Part shown: positions 9,987 through 18,120 of the stretch, piece by piece
Numbering within the stretch: the stretch's first letter is position 1
How the letters are laid out: each line of letters opens with the position of its first letter
Assembly (NCBI GenBank): GCA_048262255.1
Contig: JBLXFH010000001.1
Span: 682,001-746,000, forward strand
Length of the DNA: 64,000 bases
Origin: JABMNT01 sp048262255
GTDB lineage: Bacteria; Pseudomonadota; Alphaproteobacteria; Rhodospirillales; Casp-alpha2
Reading direction: 5' to 3'
Position numbers and translations under genes: made by a program
Notes under the pieces: generated by a model
Seen by the model: the letters and a program-made list of their open reading frames with translations, nothing else
The model's database searches: none
What the model was told of the DNA's origin: nothing

Positions 9987-11279
9987 ATGGAAGTTCCGGG
10001 ACGGACGGCGAAACCCCGCACAACCGGCCCCGGCGGGCTTTTTGCCTGGGCCCTTTATGACTGGGCCAATTCCGCTTTTCCGACGGTCATCACGACCTTT
10101 GTTTTCGCTGCCTATTTCACAAAAGGCGTTGCCGTTGATGAAGTGACCGGCACCAGCCAGTGGGGCTGGGCGGTCTCGATATCAGCGTTGGCCGTCGCGA
10201 TTATCGGGCCAGTGCTTGGTGCCATCGCCGATCATTCGGGGCGGCGCAAACCCTGGCTGTTTGGTTTCACCCTGATCGCCGCTCTTGCTGCCACCGCCTT
10301 GTGGACAGTGATGCCGGAACCCGGTTCCGTGCTGCGTGCCTTGGTCCTGGTCGGCATCGCCAGCTTCGCCTTTGAACTGGGCATGGTCTTTTATAACGCC
10401 ATGCTGCCGGATTTGGCGCCAACAAACAAAATCGGCCGCTGGTCGGGCTGGGGCTGGGGGCTCGGATATATAGGCGGTCTGGCCTGTCTGGCGCTGACTC
10501 TGGTTGCTTTCATCCAGACCGAAACACCCTGGTTCGGTCTGGATACCAGTCAGTCGGAACATCTGCGCGCCACCGGTCCGCTGGTCGGGTTGTGGATGCT
10601 GGTGTTCGCTCTTCCGCTGTTTATTATCACCCCGGACCATCGCCAGGGGCTGGGCCTTGCCGAATCGACCCGGCGCGGTATTGCAACTCTGCTCGCGACT
10701 TTTGCCAACGCCCGCAAACATGCCAACATCGCGCGTTTTCTGATCGCCCGGATGATTTACACCGATGGTCTGAACACGCTGTTCGCATTCGGCGGCATTT
10801 ACGCGGCAGGTTCCTTTGGGTTTTCTTTCGAAGACCTGATCCTGTTTGGCATCGGGATCAATGTCACCGCCGGACTGGGCGCGGCGGCCTTTGCCTGGAT
10901 TGATGACTGGCTAGGCGCCAAACCGACCATCCTGATTTCCGTCAGCGCGCTGACTGTGCTCAGTACGGCATTGCTGTTGATTGAAAGCACAACGCTGTTC
11001 TGGGTTTTCGGGCTGGGCCTTGGCGTTTTCGTCGGCCCGGCACAGTCGGCCAGCCGTTCGATGATGGCACGGCTGGCGCCTGCGGATATGCGCACGGAAA
11101 TGTTCGGCCTTTACGCCCTGTCGGGTAAAGCTACCGCCTTTCTAGGGCCCGCCCTGCTGGCGCTGACCACCGATCTGTTCGCCAGCCAGCGCGCCGGTAT
11201 GGCCTCCATCCTGGTTTTTTTTGTGCTTGGCGCTTTGCTTTTGTTGCGGGTGAAAGACGCTGAAAAGCCCGTCTATTGA
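9987..11279 (+). CDS. MFS transporter, UMF1/Atg22-like family
   Basis: 430 residues with about 12 hydrophobic segments. The opening LFAWALYDWANSAFPTVITTFVF is the hallmark of the UMF1 (Vps/Atg22-like) branch of the major facilitator superfamily; the loop IADHSGRRKPWL matches MFS motif A and WGWGLGYIGG follows in helix 5. Eukaryotic relatives export amino acids from vacuoles; bacterial substrates are mostly unknown. Its start lies three bases after the glutamate dehydrogenase stop, with the ribosome site inside that gene, which suggests coupled expression and perhaps transport of an amino acid or of a product of glutamate breakdown (inference). Confidence 0.9.
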   Translation: MEVPGRTAKPRTTGPGGLFAWALYDWANSAFPTVITTFVFAAYFTKGVAVDEVTGTSQWGWAVSISALAVAIIGPVLGAIADHSGRRKPWLFGFTLIAALAATALWTVMPEPGSVLRALVLVGIASFAFELGMVFYNAMLPDLAPTNKIGRWSGWGWGLGYIGGLACLALTLVAFIQTETPWFGLDTSQSEHLRATGPLVGLWMLVFALPLFIITPDHRQGLGLAESTRRGIATLLATFANARKHANIARFLIARMIYTDGLNTLFAFGGIYAAGSFGFSFEDLILFGIGINVTAGLGAAAFAWIDDWLGAKPTILISVSALTVLSTALLLIESTTLFWVFGLGLGVFVGPAQSASRSMMARLAPADMRTEMFGLYALSGKATAFLGPALLALTTDLFASQRAGMASILVFFVLGALLLLRVKDAEKPVY

Positions 11280-11310
11280 TTCACTCCTAATCCTCCTCCA
11301 TGATGCGCCC

Positions 11311-11931
11311 ATGACATTCCCAGATACAAAATTCAGTGCCGCCTCGGACTTCACAAAAGTCTATTTTGAGACCCTTGCCAAAACCGCAGGAACCCTGGAT
11401 GTGGCCGCCATGGATCAGGCCGCCGCTCTTTTATCCGCAGCCTATTTGGCCCGCAAAACTGTGTATGCCTGCGGCAATGGCGGTTCGGCAGCGATTTCAA
11501 ATCATCTGCATTGCGACCATTTAAAGGGCGTGCAGACCGATACAAACCTGAAACCCCGGATCATCAGTCTCAGTTCAAATCTGGAAACACTCACCGCCAT
11601 TGCCAACGACATTTCCTATGACGATGTTTTCTCCTATCAACTGAAGACAATGGCGGAAGCGGAAGATGTACTGATCACCGTCAGCAGTTCCGGAGATTCG
11701 GAAAATGTGGTTAAAGCCGCAACCTGGGCCCGCGACCATGGCCTTCATGTTATTGCCATGACCGGCTTTACAGGCGGACGTACAGCCAAATTGGCGCATG
11801 TGAATTTGCATGTGGATGGGGATAACTACGGCATTATCGAGGATATCCATCAAAGTCTGATGCATATCCTGGCGCAGTATGTGCGCATGGACCATATGCC
11901 TGCTGAGCTTATCGGAAGTCGAAAATTTTGA
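11311..11931 (+). CDS. SIS-domain sugar isomerase, GmhA-like
   Basis: 206 residues forming a single SIS domain of the phosphoheptose isomerase type. Seen: CGNGGSAAISNHLHCDHLKG (phosphosugar loop), VSSSGDSENVV (second Ser-rich phosphate loop) and the catalytic Glu/His pair in IIEDIHQSLMH. GmhA converts sedoheptulose 7-phosphate to D-glycero-D-manno-heptose 7-phosphate for LPS or S-layer sugars. The gene is followed 25 bases later by a glycosyltransferase-like gene, which supports a role in glycan synthesis, but no other heptose genes are nearby, so the exact sugar is unsure. Confidence 0.85.
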   Translation: MTFPDTKFSAASDFTKVYFETLAKTAGTLDVAAMDQAAALLSAAYLARKTVYACGNGGSAAISNHLHCDHLKGVQTDTNLKPRIISLSSNLETLTAIANDISYDDVFSYQLKTMAEAEDVLITVSSSGDSENVVKAATWARDHGLHVIAMTGFTGGRTAKLAHVNLHVDGDNYGIIEDIHQSLMHILAQYVRMDHMPAELIGSRKF

Positions 11932-11956
11932 CGCGTGTTCTGGATTAAGGGCGAAC

Positions 11957-12631
11957 ATGGCTGCTTCATCGCGTGGTGTTCTTTATGTGGTTTGGGGTAA
12001 CTTCAACAAAGCCGCCATGGAACGCTCCCTGGCATCCTTGAAAGCCCATCATCTGGATCTTCCGATCCATATCGAAACCCTGCCGGATCAGGCGACCCTG
12101 CTTGATAAAGCCGGTATGCTGGACATGTCGCCGTTTGACGAAACCCTGTTTCTCGATATCGATACCGTGGTCATGGGCAATCTCGATTTCGGTTTCACCA
12201 AAGCCCGGCAGTTCGATGTGGCTGTCAGCATTTGCGAATGCCCCTGGGCGCGGCGCTATGGCGGGCTCGAAGGTGATATGGTCGAATACAACACCGGCGT
12301 GATTTTTTTTACGAAGGCCGCCCGCCCGCTGTTTGACCTGTGGGCGCAGCTTGCTCCAAAAATCGATTCATCGCTGTATTTTGTCACCGACGGCCAGCAG
12401 GGACGGATGCCGCTCAACGATCAGGCCGGTTTCGCGGCTGCCGTCGAGCAGTCCGGACACCAGCCCTTTATCCTGCCCCACAACTGGAACTTCCGGCCCA
12501 AATGGCAGAAAAGCTGGTACGGGCCTCTCAAAATCTGGCACGATTACGGCGATCCGCCCGCCGCTCTCCTGACCCACAACAAACAGCAATCCGACCCGGC
12601 CAACATTCTGCTGTCTTCCAGTTTGAGCTAA
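11957..12631 (+). CDS. glycosyltransferase-like protein with DxD motif
   Basis: 224 residues from the ATG preceded by TAAGGG. It opens with a beta strand RGVLYVVWG and has FLDIDTVVMGN, a DxD-type metal/nucleotide-sugar site as in GT8-like GT-A folds, then EYNTGVIFF, a typical acceptor-side turn, and HNWNFRP near the C-terminus. No membrane segments. Together with the SIS isomerase just upstream it probably acts in synthesis of a surface glycan or small glycoconjugate. The family assignment rests on the DxD and the overall pattern, not on a search. Confidence 0.65.
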   Translation: MAASSRGVLYVVWGNFNKAAMERSLASLKAHHLDLPIHIETLPDQATLLDKAGMLDMSPFDETLFLDIDTVVMGNLDFGFTKARQFDVAVSICECPWARRYGGLEGDMVEYNTGVIFFTKAARPLFDLWAQLAPKIDSSLYFVTDGQQGRMPLNDQAGFAAAVEQSGHQPFILPHNWNFRPKWQKSWYGPLKIWHDYGDPPAALLTHNKQQSDPANILLSSSLS

Positions 12632-12712
12632 TGGTGCCGGGGCAGGTGGCAACGCCCTATTTTAGCCGCAAAGATCGGCGAGCTTTACCCGGATGATAGT
12701 CTCGGCTAGACA

Positions 12713-13372
12713 ATGAATATGGTTCAGTTTTTTACACGACTGCTTTACGGAACCGGTTTCGCGGCAGCTCTGCTGGCGGCGCAGCCAGCGGCAGCAATCC
12801 TTGCCGACAACCTGACGCTCAGCAAGCAGGACACCACGGACCTGATGCGGGTGCAGCGCCATCTCAATGCGTCGAAAACCGTGCATGCGCGGTTTTTGCA
12901 GATTTCATCGAACGGCGATTACTCCGAAGGCGAGATTTTTTTGCAGCGGCCGGGCCGCCTGCGTCTGGTTTATGATCCACCCAGCCACCTCATGATTGTT
13001 GCCGACGGCACCCATATTTCCTTTGTCGACCGCAACATCGATACGGCGACAACGCTCTATTTGAGCATGACGCCCGCCGAACTGATCTTACGGGAATCCA
13101 TCGGGTTTTTTGGCAAGGACGTGATCGTCACATCCGTTGAACAGACGCCCGGCGTCATCCGGGTCGGGCTCTTAAATGCTGAAGAGCCTGATGCCGGAAG
13201 CATTGAGCTGGTATTCAGCGATCAACCCATCGAACTGCGCAAATGGATCGTTACCGATGCCCAGGGCATCAAAACCACGGTATCGCTGTTGGGCCCCAGT
13301 TTTGACGTGCCATTGAACCCGGAATTGTTTGAGTACAAACCAAAAGACAACCCCTTCTTCGGCGACCGCTAA
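12713..13372 (+). CDS. lolA: outer membrane lipoprotein carrier LolA-like protein
   Basis: 219 residues with an N-terminal signal peptide (hydrophobic core FAAALLAAQPAAA, cleavage near residue 27). The mature part has the LolA beta-barrel signature: VQRHLNASKTVHARFLQ, EGEIFLQRPGRLRLVYDPPS and a C-terminal strand VPLNPELFEY. LolA carries lipoproteins across the periplasm from LolCDE to the outer membrane. The exonuclease III gene follows in the same frame after the stop codon, with about 27 bases between, and lolA-xth is a common alphaproteobacterial pair. The usual ftsK neighbour is not present here. Confidence 0.88.
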   Translation: MNMVQFFTRLLYGTGFAAALLAAQPAAAILADNLTLSKQDTTDLMRVQRHLNASKTVHARFLQISSNGDYSEGEIFLQRPGRLRLVYDPPSHLMIVADGTHISFVDRNIDTATTLYLSMTPAELILRESIGFFGKDVIVTSVEQTPGVIRVGLLNAEEPDAGSIELVFSDQPIELRKWIVTDAQGIKTTVSLLGPSFDVPLNPELFEYKPKDNPFFGDR

Positions 13373-13399
13373 ACGGCCCGCAACGATCAGGACCAGACC

Positions 13400-14236
13400 A
13401 TCTCTTTTTCCATCACCACCTGGAATGTCAATTCCATCCGCAAACGCATGGACGGTCTTGCCGCACTGATTGAAGAGCAGCGACCGGACGTCATCTGCCT
13501 GCAGGAAACCAAGGTCCAGGACCATCTGTTTCCGGAACAAGAAATCGCCGATCTGGGCTATCCGCATCAGGCCATACGGGGCATGAAAAGCTATAATGGC
13601 GTCGCCATCCTGTCGCGCCATCCACTCAAAAACCCTGATCACATGGACTGGTGCGGACGGCAGGACTGCCGTCATATCTTTGCCAATGTCGATACAGGGG
13701 ACGCTTTGGGAGAGATTGAAATCCACTGCCTGTATGTTCCGGCTGGCGGCGATGTCGTCGATCCGCTGAGCAATCCCAAATTCGCTCACAAACTGGACTT
13801 TATTGACGCCCAAACCCATTGGTGGGCCGCCCGGGGACAAGAAGGCGGCGACCTGCCCCGGTTTTTACTGGGCGACCTCAACATCGCGCCCCTTCCCAGC
13901 GACGTCTGGTCCCACGCCCGGTTTAAAAACACCATCACCCACACAGAAGTGGAAATCGAACGGCTGCAGAACATGCAGAAAGCCGGACATTGGGTGGATG
14001 TGATGCGCTGGTTTTTGGGCGACGACGAAGAAGCCTTTACCTGGTGGAGTTACCGCGCCGCCGACTGGGAAGCCGCCAACAAGGGCCGGCGGCTCGATCA
14101 TATCTGGGCCAGCCAGACGGCGGCGACCTTCGTCGAGCGGGTTGAAATTCTGCGTGATGCCCGCAACTGGGTGCCGGCATCGGACCATGTTCCGGTGACG
14201 GTCCTGTTGGCCTCTCAAAAAGAGTTGGCGCCATAA
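13400..14236 (+). CDS. xth: exodeoxyribonuclease III, with no standard start codon
   Basis: Apurinic/apyrimidinic endonuclease and 3'-5' exonuclease of base-excision repair. Motifs: ITTWNVNSIRKRM with the catalytic Asn, CLQETKVQ (metal-binding Glu), LGDLNIAP (Asp/Asn pair), RLDHIWAS and SDHVPV (catalytic Asp-His). The conserved N-terminus lies upstream of the first ATG (13448). Between the lolA stop (13370-13372) and that ATG the frame is open but has no ATG, GTG, TTG or CTG. The family start would fall on the ATC at 13400, eight bases after an AGGA. Annotated from there; initiation at 13448 would lose the first strand and the catalytic Asn. Confidence 0.85.
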   Translation: MSFSITTWNVNSIRKRMDGLAALIEEQRPDVICLQETKVQDHLFPEQEIADLGYPHQAIRGMKSYNGVAILSRHPLKNPDHMDWCGRQDCRHIFANVDTGDALGEIEIHCLYVPAGGDVVDPLSNPKFAHKLDFIDAQTHWWAARGQEGGDLPRFLLGDLNIAPLPSDVWSHARFKNTITHTEVEIERLQNMQKAGHWVDVMRWFLGDDEEAFTWWSYRAADWEAANKGRRLDHIWASQTAATFVERVEILRDARNWVPASDHVPVTVLLASQKELAP

Positions 14237-14241
14237 CCTCA

Positions 14242-14778
14242 TTAAGTGCGGTCTGAATTGTCCTCAAATAATTGCGCGATTTTTTTCTGATTGAGACCAA
14301 AGTCGTTGCAAACAACCATTTGATCGACCAGCCTGCCATCCGTCGACAATGGCGCACAGAGCCGGGCGAAATCGAGCACCTCTCCATTGTTCAGGGAATG
14401 CCGCTGGACTTGCGCCATGGCTGTTTTCGAATCACTGGCCGCCAGGCATTGTTTCCAACATTCAAGCATGTAGGCCGGTGCGCAATCCGCGTTGATCCTT
14501 TCACCTGTGAGCTCTTGACCATAGACGCGAACCAGACGCGTACCCCAGAAACGCACACAAAAATCCTGTGAGGCGGCAAGACGGTCAAGAACCAGGAGAT
14601 TTGGGATAACACTGAATGACAGGGCTGGCAGATTAAAGGCCTTGAGAGACGGTGCAAAAAGGTCGCCCCTGGACATTCGCCAATGCCCGTAAAAAGCCTC
14701 GAGGATAGGCCATTCGCCGAGGTCGGCATCAACAGCCAAAGCCGCTTGCTGAAGAAAAGGCTCTTTTGTTGTGAACAT
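14242..14778 (-). CDS. PAS_5-like domain protein
   Basis: 178 residues from the ATG preceded by TAAGG; a GTG 17 codons further upstream is also in frame but has no ribosome site. The sequence FCVRFWGTRLVRVYGQELTGERI is typical of the alphaproteobacterial PAS_5 family (a single PAS domain of about 140 residues), with conserved RFWGT and a C-terminal strand LVDQMVVCNDFG. Function unknown; such proteins are thought to sense small molecules or redox state. It converges on xth with five bases between the stops. A second, distant member of the family lies at 19.4-19.9 kb. Confidence 0.75.
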   Translation of the reverse strand: MFTTKEPFLQQAALAVDADLGEWPILEAFYGHWRMSRGDLFAPSLKAFNLPALSFSVIPNLLVLDRLAASQDFCVRFWGTRLVRVYGQELTGERINADCAPAYMLECWKQCLAASDSKTAMAQVQRHSLNNGEVLDFARLCAPLSTDGRLVDQMVVCNDFGLNQKKIAQLFEDNSDRT

Positions 14779-15209
14779 TGCCTTAGGATCTCCCCTGTCG
14801 AACCGACAAACAGACATCGATTCCGTCACGACTACGTATGTACTTGGATTGCCGAAATAAGCCAGAAAAGATAGGGCTTATCTTGAACCTATTATCGCCT
14901 GATCCCGCATCCCCCGTTTCGAGCTAGAGCACAAATAGTCTGTTTTTGAATGATAAATCATCTCGCGCACGATCCGGCCACCTGTCGAAATTTTTGAAAC
15001 CAACCAAAAACGTTCCAAGCCGGGTGAAAACCGACATGTGGATTGGGCCTGTTGCCTGTCTGGACAAACCAGATCAAACCATAAGATGAGATCAATGGGT
15101 CACACAAACGGCGCGTCCCATTCCTCAATAGGGAAGGGTAGGCCTGTGTCTGCGCCAGCCAAAACCGGCCACAGACACAGGATCAGAAACAAATGCGGGT
15201 GTACACGCC
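14779..15209. other. 431-base gap between the PAS gene and the dienelactone hydrolase gene
   Basis: I see no convincing gene here. The left part should hold the promoter of the PAS gene. The right part, downstream of the dienelactone hydrolase stop, holds a strong inverted repeat at 15143-15181. Short open frames on both strands have neither a ribosome site nor protein-like composition. Confidence 0.6.
15143..15181 (-). terminator. inverted repeat, possible terminator or 3' stabilising hairpin
   Basis: Two perfect 10-base arms, CCTGTGTCTG and CAGACACAGG, enclose a 19-base loop that itself contains GGCC complementarity. It lies 29 bases past the stop of the dienelactone hydrolase gene, so it is well placed to end or stabilise that transcript. 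No T-run follows on the minus strand, so a classical intrinsic terminator is not proved. Confidence 0.45.
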
Positions 15210-16106
15210 CTAGGCGAGTTTCGCCTTGAAGAAGTCAACGGTGCGCGACCAGGCCAGGGTCGCCGCCGCTTCATCATATCTGGGGGTGGTGTCGTTGTGG
15301 AAGCCATGGTTGACCCCCGGATATTCATGCATGGTGTATTCTTTGTTGTGTGCTTTCAGGGCCGCTTCATAGGCTGGCCAGCCCGCATTGATGCGCGTAT
15401 CGAGACCCGCATTATGAACCAGCAAAGGTGCATTGATTTTCGGCACATCGGCGGCGTCAGCCTGGCGCCCATAAAAAGGAACGGCCGCTGCCAGTTCCGG
15501 CAACCGCACGGCCATGGAATTGGAAACACCCCCGCCATAACAAAAACCGACAACACCGACTTTGCCGTTGGACGTGGAATCCGCTTTTAAAACCTCATAG
15601 GCGGCAATGAAGTCATTCAGCAACTTGCCCTTGTCGAGCTTACGTTGCATTTCCTTGCCTTCATCGTCATTTCCCGGATAGCCGCCCAATGGCGTCAGGC
15701 CGTCTGGTGCCAGCGCCGTGAAACCGGCCACGGCAACGCGCCGCGCCACATCGGCAATATAGGGATTGAGGCCGCGGTTTTCATGAACCACAACAACGCC
15801 ACCCCGAGTCCCGCCGCCCGCCGGGCGCACCAGATAGCCCTTGACTGTGCCGTGACCCTCAGGAGACGGATAATCAATCATCTCGCCCTTGATGCGCGGG
15901 TCCATGTCGTCAACTTGCTTGGCCAAGGCATAATTGGGGGACAAAGCGTCCAGTAGCATGGCGGCGGTCATGCCACCTACGGCAAATTTACCCGCCTTCT
16001 CAAGAAACTCACGTCGCTCAATCAACCCGTGTACATAGCCATCGAATAAATCCAGCAGCTCCTGGTCAAAGTCAGCCGCTTTTTTCCGCTTGATAATGTG
16101 GTTCAC
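15210..16106 (-). CDS. dienelactone hydrolase family protein, YghX-like
   Basis: 298 residues, alpha/beta-hydrolase. The catalytic triad is visible: Cys in GFCYGG, Asp in AGLDTRIN and His in NHGFHNDT. An N-terminal extension of about 65 residues contains ERREFLEKAGKFAVGG followed by a hydrophobic stretch, which resembles a twin-arginine signal set behind a longer than usual leader, as in other YghX-like proteins. Export by Tat is therefore possible but not certain. The substrate is unknown; the family includes carboxymethylenebutenolidase and other esterases. The start is the ATG at 16106; 130 bases separate it from the next gene on the same strand. Confidence 0.85.
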   Translation of the reverse strand: MNHIIKRKKAADFDQELLDLFDGYVHGLIERREFLEKAGKFAVGGMTAAMLLDALSPNYALAKQVDDMDPRIKGEMIDYPSPEGHGTVKGYLVRPAGGGTRGGVVVVHENRGLNPYIADVARRVAVAGFTALAPDGLTPLGGYPGNDDEGKEMQRKLDKGKLLNDFIAAYEVLKADSTSNGKVGVVGFCYGGGVSNSMAVRLPELAAAVPFYGRQADAADVPKINAPLLVHNAGLDTRINAGWPAYEAALKAHNKEYTMHEYPGVNHGFHNDTTPRYDEAAATLAWSRTVDFFKAKLA

Positions 16107-16236
16107 TGTCTAATCTCCCGGTTGTAAGACATTTTGTATAGTGGGCTATATTTAATGACCCGACCTCGAAAATGTTACAGCGAGGACGTCAACTTTTCGT
16201 GATCAAACCCGGTTTGACTGCTTTATTGGAACCGAA

Positions 16237-17100
16237 TTATAGTAATGGCCCCTCACCGGCAACGGTCGCACGGTGCATGACCCTGCGCTCGGCCGGATTA
16301 TAGGTGCGGCCCCGATGCAAAACCGAGCGGTTGTCCCAGATCAGAACATCGCCCGCTTGCCATTTGTGCGAATAAATATGTTCCGGTCGGGCACAAAACC
16401 CCGACAGTTCACGAACCAGGGCGCGACCTTTTTCAAGCGGCCAACCGATCACATGCGAGCAGTGACTGCCCACGTAATAGATCTTCCGGCCCGTACGCGG
16501 ATGCGTGCGAACCAGTGGCTGACGGGGGGCGCCAAATTGTTTTTTTTCTTCATCTGTAAAAATATCGCCGGAGATCAGGGTCCGTGAATAAATAATCGAA
16601 TGTTCACAGATCAAATCTTCAATCTCTTCTTTTGTTGTCTCGCCAAACGGCCCCTGCCAGTCGTCATAGAGGGCCCGCGCATCGGCGAATTCCGTATTGC
16701 CACCCTCCGATGGCAATTCGTGGGACGCCAGCAGGGAATAGCGCGACGGAACCGGTTTGAATGAGCTGTCCGTATGCCACAACAGGTTGCCTTTCATATA
16801 GATCGCCCGCCGGTCCTCCGGCGTAATAACCTTGCCGTCATCATCCACATTGGCCAGCATGGTCACCTGCTTGTCGACCCCGCCATACTGGTCGCGCTTC
16901 AGAGGAACTTCCAACGGGCCAAACCGTTTGGCAAAGGCGACAAGCTCCGCATCTTCCAGAAACTGGCCGCGAAACACAGCAACCCCGTGGACATCGACCG
17001 CTTCGTGCAGGGCATCAAAATCTGTATCCGAAACGCCGTCTTTTAAATTGACCCCGGTAATTTCCGCAGCGAGCCCATTGCCCAATGAAATAACGTCCAC
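16237..17100 (-). CDS. TauD/TfdA-family 2-oxoglutarate-dependent dioxygenase
   Basis: 287 residues from a GTG start with GGGAG six bases upstream; the frame stays open upstream to a TTG, but the extra residues do not fit the family. Fe(II) ligands: His and Asp in LLWHTDSSF and the distal His in NRSVLHRGR; the 2-oxoglutarate Arg follows in RRVMHRATV. The family hydroxylates taurine, alkyl sulfates, 2,4-D or related acids with O2 and 2-oxoglutarate. No sulfonate transporter is adjacent, so the substrate stays open. Cytoplasmic. Confidence 0.88.
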   Translation of the reverse strand: MDVISLGNGLAAEITGVNLKDGVSDTDFDALHEAVDVHGVAVFRGQFLEDAELVAFAKRFGPLEVPLKRDQYGGVDKQVTMLANVDDDGKVITPEDRRAIYMKGNLLWHTDSSFKPVPSRYSLLASHELPSEGGNTEFADARALYDDWQGPFGETTKEEIEDLICEHSIIYSRTLISGDIFTDEEKKQFGAPRQPLVRTHPRTGRKIYYVGSHCSHVIGWPLEKGRALVRELSGFCARPEHIYSHKWQAGDVLIWDNRSVLHRGRTYNPAERRVMHRATVAGEGPLL

Positions 17101-17256
17101 ACCCGTCTCCCGTTTGTTTTGAATTTTGAGGGCGGCGAAACAAGCCTTCAACGCCTGTTGCCTGTTGTTCAGATAAGGGAAATTTAATCCCAAACCGGGT
17201 TGGCTCCAAGATAAAATTTCACAAGATCAAAAAGCCACTACCGCGCGCTTGCCCAA

Positions 17257-17946
17257 TCAGGGTTCCAACCGATAACCGCCGGGCTCGGTCATCAAGATGC
17301 TGGCGTTGGAGGGGTCGGGTTCGATTTTCTGGCGCAGCCGATAGACATGGGTTTCCAGCGTATGGGTGGTGACACTGGCGTTATAACCCCAAACCTCATC
17401 CAGCAGAACGTCCCGGCTGACAACCTTGTCTCCGGCCCGGTACAGAAATTTCAGGATCGCCGTTTCCTTGTCGGTGAGCCGGACCTTGCGCTGGTCGGCC
17501 TCGCGTAACAGAAGCTTGTTGGCGGGCTGAAAGGTATAGGGTCCGATGGTGAAAACCGCATCATCGCTGCGTTCATGCTGGCGGATATGCGCCCGCAGAC
17601 GGGCCAGCAGAACGCCCAGCCGGAAAGGTTTGACGATGTAATCATTAGCCCCGGCATCGAGACCCAAAATCGTATCGGCATCCGTATCCGCACCGGTCAG
17701 CATAAGAATGGGTGAGGTGACGCCGTTGCGGCGCATCAGGCGGCAGACTTCTCGGCCGTCCATATCAGGCAAACCCACATCGAGAAGAATCACATCAAAA
17801 TAGTCGGTTTTGGCCAGCTCCAGACATTCCTTGGCACTTGCCGCTCCGGTCGTCAGAAATTCTTCATGCAGCTGCAGTTGTTCGCTCAGCATTTCACGCA
17901 AAGTATCATCATCATCTACGATGAGTATCCGTCGTCCGGAAGTCAT
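17257..17946 (-). CDS. OmpR/PhoB-family response regulator
   Basis: 229 residues. Receiver domain (residues about 5-120) with the acidic pocket DDDD at 11-14, phospho-acceptor Asp56 in LLDVGLPDMDG, the conserved Thr in LMLTGAD and Lys in YIVKPF. The C-terminal winged-helix DNA-binding domain (about 130-229) ends with the usual THTLETHVYRLRQKIEPD and GGYRL. No histidine kinase gene is adjacent, so it is an orphan; the only kinase in the window is 5.2 kb away at 23.2 kb. Targets are not deducible. Confidence 0.92.
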   Translation of the reverse strand: MTSGRRILIVDDDDTLREMLSEQLQLHEEFLTTGAASAKECLELAKTDYFDVILLDVGLPDMDGREVCRLMRRNGVTSPILMLTGADTDADTILGLDAGANDYIVKPFRLGVLLARLRAHIRQHERSDDAVFTIGPYTFQPANKLLLREADQRKVRLTDKETAILKFLYRAGDKVVSRDVLLDEVWGYNASVTTHTLETHVYRLRQKIEPDPSNASILMTEPGGYRLEP

Positions 17947-18120
17947 ATGGTTTGCCCCGTCTTTAAATAATCGCCTGTAATTTCACTTTTTTAGGTCACA
18001 GCCCTGTCTGTCAAACAACCCCGCGAAATAAATATATAGAAGAATTCCAAGGGAATGTAGAGATTAACGATATAATCGTATATGACATTACTTAATTATT
18101 GAGACAATTAAGGCAAAACA

